Shown piece after piece: positions 23,373 to 31,205 of a stretch of 40,019 bases of DNA. The DNA comes from Streptomyces ipomoeae 91-03 (GTDB lineage: Bacteria; Actinomycetota; Actinomycetes; Streptomycetales; Streptomycetaceae): the NCBI RefSeq assembly GCF_000317595.1, contig NZ_AEJC01000467.1:1-40019 (forward strand). The letters run 5' to 3'. The first letter of the stretch is position 1. The number at the start of each line of letters is the position of its first letter. Below the pieces are notes generated by a model, which searched no databases, was not told the origin of the DNA, and was given only the letters and a program-made list of their open reading frames with translations. The position numbers and the translations under genes are program-made.

Positions 23373-23648
23373 GCTGTTCGGATATCGGTGATCCGGCGAT
23401 CAAGTTTCGGACATGTAAACAAAAATCCCTGCTTAAATGTCCGTTTCGCGAAGTCTATGGTTCACCTGTCAAGCGCGCTTAGGTGTCAATCTTTGCAATT
23501 TTTGCTCAAAATATGGACGGTAGGGAGATCCCTATGTCTTCCGCCCTTGACGCGCGTTGACCGCCTTGGCGAAAGTTCCCCCAAACCACAGAACCCGCCG
23601 GTATCTGTGCTGCGCTCAACTCTCCAACCCCCCGGGGGAAGAACAGAC
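23373..23648 (+). promoter_or_regulatory. AT-rich upstream region of the bldK-type operon
   Basis: The segment 23375-23530 is strikingly AT-rich for this genome (runs such as GTAAACAAAAATCC and CAATTTTTGCTCAAAATATG). It contains a 10-bp perfect palindrome AAGCGCGCTT (23471-23480) flanked by CACCT (23463-23467) and AGGTG (23481-23485), a likely protein-binding site. Candidate promoter boxes are several and none is convincing. The remaining 110 bp to the ATG form a long untranslated leader. Exact promoters are not resolved; that this is the control region of the operon is inferred from position. Confidence 0.55.
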
Positions 23649-24689
23649 ATGACAAGTCCAACCAAGGCCGAGGGCTCCGGGTCCGCGGTCGCCTTGGACC
23701 CCGAGCTCGAGGCGACCCCCGAGGGCGCCAAGGGTGAGAAGAAGCTTGAGGGCCGTTCCCCCGGGCAGTTGATGTGGCAAAGGTTCAAGCGTGACCGTAC
23801 TGGAGTTGTCTCCGCGTGCGTAGTGCTTTTCTTCTTCGTGGTCGCCGCGCTCGCGCCGGTCATCTCGAAGCTGTACGGCAAGGACCCGTACACGCTGTAC
23901 GCGCAGGAGCCCGACTACCCGTTCCTGCTCGACGACTTCGCGATGCCCACCGGCTCCTTCGGCGGCATGTCCGGTGACTTCTGGTTCGGTGTCGAGCCCA
24001 AGCTGGGGCGCGATGTGTTCACCATGCTGCTGTACGGCATGCGGACCTCGCTCTACATGGCGGTGATCGTCACCCTGGCCAGCGTCATCACCGGCGTCCT
24101 CGTCGGCATGGTCGGCGGCTACTTCGGCGGTCGTGTCGACTACTGGGTGGGCCGGATCACCGACTTCTTCCTCGGCTTCCCGCAGCAGCTGTTCTTCATC
24201 GCCTTCATGCCCGTCGTCACCGCGCTGTTCGTCGACCCGCGCGACGAGACGCCGACCTATCTGCGGGCCGTGGCCATCATCCTCGTGATGTGGTTCCTCG
24301 GCTGGATGGGCCTGGCCCGTCTGGTCCGCAGCTCGGTGCTCTCGCTGCGCGAGCGCGAGTTCGTGGAGGCGGCCAAGGTGTCCGGGGCCTCGCCCTGGCG
24401 CATCGTGCGCAAGGAGATCCTGCCGAACATCGTCACCCCGATCCTGGTGCAGGGCACGTACATCCTGCCCAGCACGATCCTCTCCATCGCCTTCCTCTCC
24501 TTCGTCGGTGTCGGCTTCGTCGAGCCCACCCCCGACTGGGGCCGCATGTTCGCCATCGGCGCCGACGTCTACGAGCAGGACCCGATGTTCATGTTCTTCC
24601 CGGGCGTGGCGATGGTGATCTTCGTGCTCTGCTTCAACCTTCTCGGCGACTCCGTCCGGGACGCATTCGACCCCAAGACCGGACGGTAA
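23649..24689 (+). CDS. bldKA: Oligopeptide ABC transporter permease, OppC type (BldKA-like)
   Basis: A 346-residue inner-membrane permease. A charged cytoplasmic N-terminus of about 45 residues precedes the OppC_N motif (QLMWQRFKRDRTGVVSACVV) and first helix. Five more helices follow, with the permease EAA loop EFVEAAKVSGASPWRIVRKE, which contacts the ATPases. Between helices 1 and 2 is an extracytoplasmic loop of about 80 residues. Order and content (OppC permease, binding protein, OppB permease, two ATPases, downstream of typA) match the Streptomyces bldK locus, which imports an extracellular peptide signal needed for aerial growth. The symbol is assigned from that synteny. A GGGGGAAG site precedes the ATG. 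Confidence 0.82.
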   Translation: MTSPTKAEGSGSAVALDPELEATPEGAKGEKKLEGRSPGQLMWQRFKRDRTGVVSACVVLFFFVVAALAPVISKLYGKDPYTLYAQEPDYPFLLDDFAMPTGSFGGMSGDFWFGVEPKLGRDVFTMLLYGMRTSLYMAVIVTLASVITGVLVGMVGGYFGGRVDYWVGRITDFFLGFPQQLFFIAFMPVVTALFVDPRDETPTYLRAVAIILVMWFLGWMGLARLVRSSVLSLREREFVEAAKVSGASPWRIVRKEILPNIVTPILVQGTYILPSTILSIAFLSFVGVGFVEPTPDWGRMFAIGADVYEQDPMFMFFPGVAMVIFVLCFNLLGDSVRDAFDPKTGR

Positions 24690-24792
24690 TCGTCCATTGG
24701 TGGGTGGGGGGACTGCCACCCCCGATCCGGGCTCACCCGGGCCGTCAGGCAGTACTCGTGGACAACTATCGACAGGTAGGTGCATTGGCATC

Positions 24793-26595
24793 ATGAAGCC
24801 CATCAGAAACCGCACCACGCGCGCCGTGGCCGTCGCCCTCGTGGCCGGCTCGCTGGCGCTCGCCGGCTGCGCGGACAACGGCAAGAGCAACACCAAGGAC
24901 ACTTCCAAGTCCAAGAAAGACGCCGCCGAGCAGTCGAAGCCTGTCGCCTACGGTGACGCCGCGGCGTCCACCGGCCCGGCCAAGGAGATCAAGGGCGCCA
25001 AGTCCGGCGGCGTCATCAACGTCTACGCGCAGTCGGACATGACCCACATGGACCCGGGTCAGATCTACGTCTCCGACGCCGGCCAGCTCGCCAACCTGCT
25101 GCACCGCGGTCTGACGAACTACCAGGAGGACGACAAGGGCAACCTGACGGTCGTCGGTGACATCGCCACCGACTCCGGCAAGTCCTCCGACGGCGGCAAG
25201 ACCTGGACGTACACGCTCAAGGACGGCATCAAGGACGAGGACGGCAACGCCATCACCTCGGCCGACGTCCGCCACACCATCGAGCGCCAGTACGCCAAGT
25301 TCATCTTCGACGGCCCGACCTACATCCAGAGCTGGCTGTCGGGCTCCGACTACCGCAAGGCGCTGCCGGACGGTCCGTTCAAGGGCAAGCACCTGCCGGA
25401 CTCCGTCCTGGAGACCCCGGACGACAAGACGGTCGTCTTCCACTTCGACCAGCCGCGCCCGGACCTCCCGCAGGCCCTGGCCATGGCCGGCTACGCCATC
25501 GTGCCCGAGAAGCAGGACACGAAGGAGAAGTACGACAAGGCCCCGGCCGCCCTCGGCCCGTACAAGATCTCCGAGTACAAGCCGGGCAAGTCGCTGACCC
25601 TGGTCAAGAACGACCAGTGGGACCCGAAGACGGACTCGGTGCGTCACCAGTACGTCGACGGTTACAACTTCACCACCACCATCGACCAGGCCAGCCAGAC
25701 CAAGCGTCTGATCGCCGACCAGGGCGAGGCCAAGAACGCCATCCAGTTCACGGACTCCGTGGACCCGGCGCAGATGTCGACGGTCATCGGCAACCCCGCG
25801 ACGAGGAAGCGCACGATCCAGGGCTACCAGCCCTACGTGTGGCAGATGACCTTCAACCTCGACAGCGCCAACATGAAGGACAAGAAGGTCCGCGACGCGA
25901 TCACCTACGCGATCCCGTCCCAGGCCATGGTCCAGGCCGACGGCGGTCGCTACGGCGGTGAGGTCGCCGGCGGTCTGATGGCGCCGACCCTGCCGGGCTA
26001 CGACCCGTCCTACGACCCGTTCGGCAAGACCAAGAAGCCCAACGGTGACCTGGACAAGGCCAAGGAGCTGCTGAAGGAGGCGGGTGTCAAGAAGGGCACC
26101 AAGCTCACCTACGCCTACTCCAACACCCCGCGCGGCCAGGCCCAGATGGTGATCATCAAGGACACGCTGGGCAAGCTCGGCTACGACGTCCAGGCCAAGG
26201 AGATCGACCGGGCCAGCTTCTACGAGCAGGTCGGCAAGCTGGACAACCCGTACGACCTCTACATGACCGGCTGGGGCCAGGACTGGTCCTCCCCGTCCAC
26301 GGTCATCACCCCGGTCTACGACGGCACGCTCGTCGCCGACGGTGGCTCGAACTACTCGCACATCAAGGACGACAAGGTCGACGTCCTCATCAAGAAGGCG
26401 CTGACCGAGCAGCCCGAGGCCGCGGCCAAGACGTGGGAAGAGGCTCACCACCGCATCGTGGAGGAGATCAACCCGGCCGCCCCGGTCTACTACTCGAAGC
26501 AGATCCAGCTCTTCGGATCGAACATCGGTGGTGCCCGGTACAGCACGGAGTCGAGCTACATCGACATCAACGACCTGTTCCTGAAGCAGCCGTAA
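24793..26595 (+). CDS. bldKB: Oligopeptide-binding lipoprotein (BldKB-like)
   Basis: A 600-residue SBP family 5 lipoprotein. The signal MKPIRNRTTRAVAVALVAGS is followed by the lipobox LAGC near residue 26, then a Lys/Ser-rich linker. Fold markers include TYTLKDGIKDEDGNAITSAD, ALGPYKISEYKPGKSLTLVK, VWQMTFNLDSANMKDKKVRD and the C-terminal HHRIVEEINPAAPVYYSKQI. It captures peptides outside the cell for the two permeases. Codon use is very strongly biased (almost only C/G endings with AAG and GAG), suggesting high expression. The gap of 103 bp upstream contains a small CCGGG-CTCA-CCCGG hairpin (24727-24740), and a much larger hairpin follows the gene. Assigned bldKB from gene order. Confidence 0.85.
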   Translation: MKPIRNRTTRAVAVALVAGSLALAGCADNGKSNTKDTSKSKKDAAEQSKPVAYGDAAASTGPAKEIKGAKSGGVINVYAQSDMTHMDPGQIYVSDAGQLANLLHRGLTNYQEDDKGNLTVVGDIATDSGKSSDGGKTWTYTLKDGIKDEDGNAITSADVRHTIERQYAKFIFDGPTYIQSWLSGSDYRKALPDGPFKGKHLPDSVLETPDDKTVVFHFDQPRPDLPQALAMAGYAIVPEKQDTKEKYDKAPAALGPYKISEYKPGKSLTLVKNDQWDPKTDSVRHQYVDGYNFTTTIDQASQTKRLIADQGEAKNAIQFTDSVDPAQMSTVIGNPATRKRTIQGYQPYVWQMTFNLDSANMKDKKVRDAITYAIPSQAMVQADGGRYGGEVAGGLMAPTLPGYDPSYDPFGKTKKPNGDLDKAKELLKEAGVKKGTKLTYAYSNTPRGQAQMVIIKDTLGKLGYDVQAKEIDRASFYEQVGKLDNPYDLYMTGWGQDWSSPSTVITPVYDGTLVADGGSNYSHIKDDKVDVLIKKALTEQPEAAAKTWEEAHHRIVEEINPAAPVYYSKQIQLFGSNIGGARYSTESSYIDINDLFLKQP

Positions 26596-26613
26596 TCCGT
26601 CAGCCCGGCTGAT

Positions 26614-26651
26614 CCGCGGGGGTGTGCGCCAGGCGGAGCGCACCCCCGCGG
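26614..26651 (+). other. Strong intercistronic hairpin between bldKB and bldKC
   Basis: CCGCGGGGGTG (26614-26624) pairs exactly with CACCCCCGCGG (26641-26651). Inside this, after a two-base bulge, CGC (26627-26629) pairs with GCG (26638-26640) around an eight-base loop. It starts 19 bp after the binding-protein stop. Such structures after binding-protein genes in other ABC operons protect the upstream mRNA and partly block readthrough, giving more binding protein than permease. That role is inferred here. Confidence 0.75.
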
Positions 26652-26702
26652 TCGGTACCACCCCCTCCGACCGCCGAGTTCCGAAGAGAGCATCCACCCG
26701 CC

Positions 26703-27680
26703 ATGCTTCAGTTCCTCATCCGCAGGCTGATCGGCGCCGTCGTCATCATGTTCCTGATCGGCGCCTTCACGTTCTTCCTCTTCTATACGATCCCCCAAGA
26801 CTTCGCGCAGCTGTCCTGCGGCAAGAACTGCTCCCCCGAGAACATCGCGGTCATCAGAGAGAACCTCGGTCTCGACAAGCCCATCACCACGCAGTTCTGG
26901 CAGTTCATGTCCGGCATCGTCGTCGGCCGCGACTTCGCGGTGGGGCACTGCTCCGCGCCGTGCCTGGGTGTGTCGTTCCAGAGCGGCGAGTTCGTCTGGG
27001 ACTCCATCGTCGACCGCTTCCCGCTCACCCTGTCGCTGACCATCGGCGGCCTGATCATCTTCCTGATCCTGGGCCTCGGCTCCGGTCTGCTCGCCGCCTG
27101 GAAGCGCGGCACCCCGGTCGACAAGGCCGTCAGCGGCGCCTCGATGGTGCTCAGCTCGTTCCAGATCTACTTCCTCGGCCCGATCGTCCTCGGCATCTTC
27201 GTCTACAGCACCGGCTGGATGGAGAGCCCCAAGTACGTGCCGTTCACCGAGGACCCGGCGGGCTGGTTCATGGGCCTGCTGATCCCCTGGGCCGTGATGG
27301 CGACCATCTTCACCGCGCAGTACACGCGTATGGCCCGCTCGACCATGATCGAGCAGCTCTCGGAGGAACACGTCCGCACCGCCCGGGCGAAGGGCATGCC
27401 TCAGCGGTACGTATTCTTCCGTTATGCCTGGCGTGGTTCGCTGATTCCGATCGTCACCATCATCGGCATGGACCTGAGCGCGCTCCTGTCCGGCGCGGTG
27501 GTCACGGAGTTCACCTTCGACCTGGCCGGCATCGGGCGTCTCGCGGTCGAGTCCTCGACCGACAAGGACATCCCGCTGACGATGGGCGTGATGCTGTTCG
27601 GCGCCTTCTTCATCCTGATGCTGAACATCATCGTGGACATCGCCTACGCCTACATCGACCCGCGCGTGCGCCTCAGCTAG
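26703..27680 (+). CDS. bldKC: Oligopeptide ABC transporter permease, OppB type (BldKC-like)
   Basis: A 325-residue permease starting with the OppB-type first helix (MLQFLIRRLIGAVVIMFLIG). Five further helices and the EAA loop segment EEHVRTARAKGMPQRYVFFR are present. The first extracytoplasmic loop has two close cysteine pairs, SCGKNC and HCSAPC, which could form disulfides outside the membrane; this is not a general feature of OppB proteins as I know them. Only a weak GAAGAGAG site precedes the ATG, which, with the hairpin upstream, suggests lower expression than the binding protein. The next gene starts 10 bp after its stop. Confidence 0.83.
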   Translation: MLQFLIRRLIGAVVIMFLIGAFTFFLFYTIPQDFAQLSCGKNCSPENIAVIRENLGLDKPITTQFWQFMSGIVVGRDFAVGHCSAPCLGVSFQSGEFVWDSIVDRFPLTLSLTIGGLIIFLILGLGSGLLAAWKRGTPVDKAVSGASMVLSSFQIYFLGPIVLGIFVYSTGWMESPKYVPFTEDPAGWFMGLLIPWAVMATIFTAQYTRMARSTMIEQLSEEHVRTARAKGMPQRYVFFRYAWRGSLIPIVTIIGMDLSALLSGAVVTEFTFDLAGIGRLAVESSTDKDIPLTMGVMLFGAFFILMLNIIVDIAYAYIDPRVRLS

Positions 27681-27690
27681 GAGAAATACC

Positions 27691-28752
27691 GTGACCACTC
27701 TGACCAAGACCGAAGGCGAGAAGGCCCCGACCGGGCCGGAGGCCTTCCTCTCGGTCCGCGACCTGCGGGTGCGGTTCTCCACCGAGGACGGCATTGTCAA
27801 GGCCGTCGACGGGCTCTCCTTCGACGTCGAGCGCGGCAGGACGCTGGGCATCGTGGGCGAGTCGGGCTCCGGCAAGTCCGTGACCAACCTGACGATCCTC
27901 GGTCTGCACAACCCCAAGACCACCACGGTCGAGGGCGAGATCGTCTTCGACGGGCAGGAGCTCGTCACCGCCAAGGAGAAGGAGCTGGAGCAGCTCCGCG
28001 GCAACAAGGTCGCGATGATCTTCCAGGACCCGCTGACGGCGCTCTCGCCGTACTACACGGTGGGCCGGCAGATCGCCGAGCCGTTCATGAAGCACACCGG
28101 CGCCTCCAAGAAGGAGGCCCGGCAGCGGGCCATCGAGATGCTGACCAAGGTCGGCATCCCGCAGCCCCAGACGCGCGTGGACGACTACCCGCACCAGTTC
28201 TCCGGCGGTATGCGCCAGCGCGCCATGATCGCCATGGCCCTGGTCTGCGACCCCGACCTGCTGATCGCCGACGAGCCGACGACCGCCCTCGACGTGACCG
28301 TCCAGGCGCAGATCCTCGACCTGCTCAAGGACCTCCAGCAGGAGTTCGGCTCCGCGATCATCTTCATCACCCACGACCTCGGCGTGATCTCCGACATGGC
28401 CGACGACCTGCTGGTGATGTACTCCGGCCGGGCCGTGGAGCGCGGCAGCGTCCGCGAGGTGCTGCGCGACCCCAAGCACCCCTACACCTGGGGTCTGCTC
28501 AGCTCGATGCCCCGCCTCGGCGGCGACACCAGCCAGGCGCTCACGCCGATCCCCGGCTCCCCGCCCAGCCTGCTCAACCCGCCCTCCGGCTGCCCGTTCC
28601 ACCCGCGCTGCGCCTTCACAGGCGAGGTCTCGGGCAACCGGTGCAGCACCGAGCGACCGCCGCTCGGCGCGGGTCGGGCCTCCGCCTGCCATCTGTCGGC
28701 GGAGCAGAAGCAGACCATCTTCATCGACAAGATCCAGCCGCGGCTGCGCTAG
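27691..28752 (+). CDS. bldKD: Oligopeptide ABC transporter ATPase, OppD type (BldKD-like)
   Basis: A 353-residue ATPase with a GTG start behind AGGAGA. Walker A is GESGSGKS (about residues 53-60), the Q loop IFQDPLTALSP, the signature FSGGMRQRAMIAMAL, Walker B LLIADEPTTALD and the switch His in ITHDLGVI. The C-terminal oligopeptide-transporter extension carries a cysteine motif, PPSGCPFHPRCAF, then a later NRC and the final SACHL, the four-Cys pattern associated with an iron-sulfur cluster in OppD/DppD proteins. It powers import together with the next gene as a heterodimer. Confidence 0.87.
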   Translation: MTTLTKTEGEKAPTGPEAFLSVRDLRVRFSTEDGIVKAVDGLSFDVERGRTLGIVGESGSGKSVTNLTILGLHNPKTTTVEGEIVFDGQELVTAKEKELEQLRGNKVAMIFQDPLTALSPYYTVGRQIAEPFMKHTGASKKEARQRAIEMLTKVGIPQPQTRVDDYPHQFSGGMRQRAMIAMALVCDPDLLIADEPTTALDVTVQAQILDLLKDLQQEFGSAIIFITHDLGVISDMADDLLVMYSGRAVERGSVREVLRDPKHPYTWGLLSSMPRLGGDTSQALTPIPGSPPSLLNPPSGCPFHPRCAFTGEVSGNRCSTERPPLGAGRASACHLSAEQKQTIFIDKIQPRLR

Positions 28753-28765
28753 GGAGAACCGAGAC

Positions 28766-29908
28766 ATGAGCGACAACCTCACCCTCCCCGAGCAGCAGGA
28801 CGCCAAAGACGCCTCGGCCGAAACGCTCCTCAAGGTCGAGGGCCTGACGAAACACTTCCCCATCTACGGCGGCTTCCCGATCAAGCGCAAGGTCGGTGCC
28901 GTGCAGGCGGTCGACGGCATCGACCTGACCGTCGGCGTCGGCGAGAGCGTCGGCCTGGTCGGCGAGTCCGGTTGCGGCAAGTCCACCACCGGGCGGCTGA
29001 TCACGCGTCTGCTGGAGCCCACCGGCGGCAGGATCACCTACAAGGACCAGGACATCACCCACGCCTCGCGCAAGCAGCTGGCGCCGGTGCGGTCCGAGAT
29101 CCAGATGATCTTCCAGGACCCGTACTCCTCCCTCAACCCGCGGCAGACGGTCGGCACGATCATCAAGTCGCCGATGGAGGTCAACGGGATCAACCCCGAG
29201 GGCGGGCGGGAGAAGAAGGTCCGCGAGCTGCTGGAGCTGGTCGGCCTCAACCCCGAGCACTACAACCGTTTCCCGCACGAGTTCTCCGGCGGTCAGCGTC
29301 AGCGCATCGGGGTCGCCCGCGCGCTCGCCCTGAACCCGAAGCTGATCGTGGCGGACGAGCCGGTGTCGGCGCTCGACGTGTCGATCCAGGCGCAGGTCGT
29401 CAACCTGCTCCAGAAGGTCCAGGACGAGCTGGGCATCGCCTTCCTCTTCATCGCCCACGACCTCGCCATCGTCCGGCACTTCTCCAAGCGCGTCGCGGTC
29501 ATGTACCTCGGCAAGGTCGTCGAGGTCGGCGACCGGGAGTCGATCTACACCCGGCCCCGCCACCCCTACACCCACGCCCTCCTGTCCGCCGTCCCCGAGG
29601 TGACGCTGGCCGACGAGGTCGACGACAAGGAGCGCATCCGGCTCTCCGGCGACGTCCCCTCGCCGATCTCGCCGCCCTCCGGCTGCCGCTTCCGCACCCG
29701 CTGCTGGAAGGCGCAGGACAAGTGCGCCACCGAGGAGCCGCCGCTGCTCCAGCTCTCCGGCAACCACGACGGCCATCTGACGGCCTGCCACTTCCCGGAG
29801 GACCCGACGACCGAGGCCCGGGTCGAGGACGTAGTCCTCGACCCGGCGCTCAAGGCGCTGGAGGACAGCGCGGCGGACGAGTCCGGGGCGAAGGTCACCA
29901 AGGACTGA
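28766..29908 (+). CDS. bldKE: Oligopeptide ABC transporter ATPase, OppF type (BldKE-like)
   Basis: A 380-residue ATPase, 13 bp after its partner, with AGGGAG before the ATG. Walker A is GESGCGKS (about 68-75), the Q loop IFQDPYSSLNP, signature FSGGQRQRIGVARAL, Walker B LIVADEPVSALD and switch His IAHDLAIV. The C-terminal extension again has a Cys set (SGCRFRTRCWKAQDKC, LTACHFPE). About 40 extra acidic residues at the end (from TTEARVEDVV) are not typical of OppF. It is the last gene of the operon. A weak GC-rich dyad about 25-65 bp downstream may end the transcript. Confidence 0.87.
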   Translation: MSDNLTLPEQQDAKDASAETLLKVEGLTKHFPIYGGFPIKRKVGAVQAVDGIDLTVGVGESVGLVGESGCGKSTTGRLITRLLEPTGGRITYKDQDITHASRKQLAPVRSEIQMIFQDPYSSLNPRQTVGTIIKSPMEVNGINPEGGREKKVRELLELVGLNPEHYNRFPHEFSGGQRQRIGVARALALNPKLIVADEPVSALDVSIQAQVVNLLQKVQDELGIAFLFIAHDLAIVRHFSKRVAVMYLGKVVEVGDRESIYTRPRHPYTHALLSAVPEVTLADEVDDKERIRLSGDVPSPISPPSGCRFRTRCWKAQDKCATEEPPLLQLSGNHDGHLTACHFPEDPTTEARVEDVVLDPALKALEDSAADESGAKVTKD

Positions 29909-30010
29909 CCGTTCGTGCTCTCGCTCGACGCGGGGCCTGCCGTACGACAGTGACATCGCTGGCGCGCGGCGGGCCCTGTAGCGTTTTCAGCGACTCCGGG
30001 GACCGGCGAC

Positions 30011-30733
30011 GTGTCCTCGGGCGCCGACGATCTGATGCGGGGGCGACGGGTGGCAGACGACGGGGCGATGGCAGCCGCCGTGCTGTTCGACGTGGACGGG
30101 GTGCTCATCGACACCGCCGACGCGCACGGGAGGGTGTGGCGGGCCTGGGCGCGGGCTCGGGGGCTGGACCCCGAGGCGGTGTGGCTGGCCACGCAGGGGA
30201 GGCGGCGGGCCGACATCCTGCGGCTGGTGGCGCCCGGGCGTGACCCCGTCGAGGAACACCGGGCGCTGGACCGGCTGATGGCGGCGGAGGAACCCGGGTT
30301 CCGGGCCTTCCCCGGAGCCGCCGGGCTGCTGCGCGCGCTGCCGGCGGGGCGGTGGGCCGTCGTCACCTCCAGCCGTGCCGAGCCGACCGCGGCCCGGCTC
30401 GCCCGTACGGGGCTGGTCGTGCCGGAGGTACGGGTGTGCGCCGAGGATGTGTCCGAGGGGAAGCCGTCCCCCGAGGGGTACCTCACCGCCGCGGCCCGAC
30501 TGGGCGTCGACCCGGCCCGCTGCCTGGTGGTCGAGGACGCGCCGGCGGGCGTGGCGGCGGGGCTCGCGGCCGGATGCGTGGTGTACGCGGTGGCGTCCAC
30601 GCATCGCGCCGAGGAACTCGGGGACGCGCATGCGTGTTTCGGGTCCCTGGAGGAGGCGGCGGGGGCCGTACTGGGGGCGATGGCCGGGGGCGGGGGCGGG
30701 GGCGGGGGCGAGGGGGCGTGGACGGGGGCGTAG
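30011..30733 (+). CDS. HAD-superfamily phosphatase
   Basis: A 240-residue hydrolase (shorter if translation begins at one of the in-frame starts at 30035, 30050 or 30068). Motif I is VLFDVDGVLIDT, with the nucleophilic Asp and the acid-base Asp. A helical cap follows (GRVWRAWARARGL onwards), motif II is WAVVTSSRAEP, motif III has the Lys in SEGKPSPEGYL, and motif IV is CLVVEDAPAGVAAG. This is the beta-phosphoglucomutase/GPH-like subgroup acting on small phosphorylated metabolites; substrate unknown. GGGGA lies eight bases before GTG 30011. The C-terminal tail is encoded by a run of GGGGGC repeats and is probably not functional. Confidence 0.85.
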   Translation: MSSGADDLMRGRRVADDGAMAAAVLFDVDGVLIDTADAHGRVWRAWARARGLDPEAVWLATQGRRRADILRLVAPGRDPVEEHRALDRLMAAEEPGFRAFPGAAGLLRALPAGRWAVVTSSRAEPTAARLARTGLVVPEVRVCAEDVSEGKPSPEGYLTAAARLGVDPARCLVVEDAPAGVAAGLAAGCVVYAVASTHRAEELGDAHACFGSLEEAAGAVLGAMAGGGGGGGGEGAWTGA

Positions 30734-30815
30734 GCGCAGGGGCGTCGACGGGGACGGGGACGGGGACGGAACCGTGGGTGGAGATGTGGGCGTGGTGGGA
30801 GGGGGAGGGGTGGGG
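30686..30815 (+). repeat. G-tract cluster at the HAD 3' end (G-quadruplex candidate)
   Basis: Four GGGGG tracts separated by single C bases (30686-30708), a fifth at 30712-30716 and a sixth at 30724-30728 encode the poly-Gly tail of the HAD protein. Beyond the stop come three GGGGAC repeats (30750-30767) and more G runs to about 30815. On the plus strand, including the mRNA, this satisfies the usual G-quadruplex rule several times over. Confidence 0.8.
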
Positions 30816-30905
30816 ACGTGAGGCGGGGTGCACCCGCGCATGTGAGCCGTGCCTCCGAGAAACGTTCTGTCTCGTCGTACGCCCGTCATGAGGAGTGACC
30901 TCGAC

Positions 30906-31205
30906 ATGCCCGAGCCGGATGACCTGCGCAGCCACGATCTCTCCCTGCTCGCCGGGCCCTCCGCCCAGGACCTGGACTCCGCCGAGGGCATCCTCGGCCT
31001 GCTGACCGGCTGGGCGGCGGAACGACTGCGGCTGGCGCGCGAGGCCGCCGAGCCGGACCCCGAACTGGTCGCCCGCTGGGCCACGGAGAGCCAGAGGTAC
31101 GCCGAACTGCTGCGCGGGGTGCGGAAGATGAGCCCCGAGGAACTGCGACGCGTGGTGGAGGAGCACGGCCCGGCGGCCCGACGGGCCGTGGAGGAGGGAC
31201 GATGA
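30906..31205 (+). CDS. Putative antitoxin-like partner of the zeta toxin
   Basis: A 99-residue acidic, helical protein: a leading LRSHDLSLLAGPSAQDLDSA, a helix EGILGLLTGWAAERLRLARE, and a C-terminal helix PEELRRVVEEHGPAARRAVE. The ATG at 30906 is chosen because a GAGGAG site lies about ten bases upstream; an ATG at 30888 has none. Its stop overlaps the zeta toxin start by four bases (ATGA). This small-acidic-gene-then-toxin layout, coupled by overlap, is that of toxin-antitoxin units. The sequence does not look like the known epsilon or PezA antitoxins, so the antitoxin role is inference. Confidence 0.65.
   Translation: MPEPDDLRSHDLSLLAGPSAQDLDSAEGILGLLTGWAAERLRLAREAAEPDPELVARWATESQRYAELLRGVRKMSPEELRRVVEEHGPAARRAVEEGR

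Noticed and set aside
20720..23422. A 900-codon minus-strand frame opposite typA
   Set aside because: typA on the plus strand is unambiguous. The antisense frame is a composition effect.
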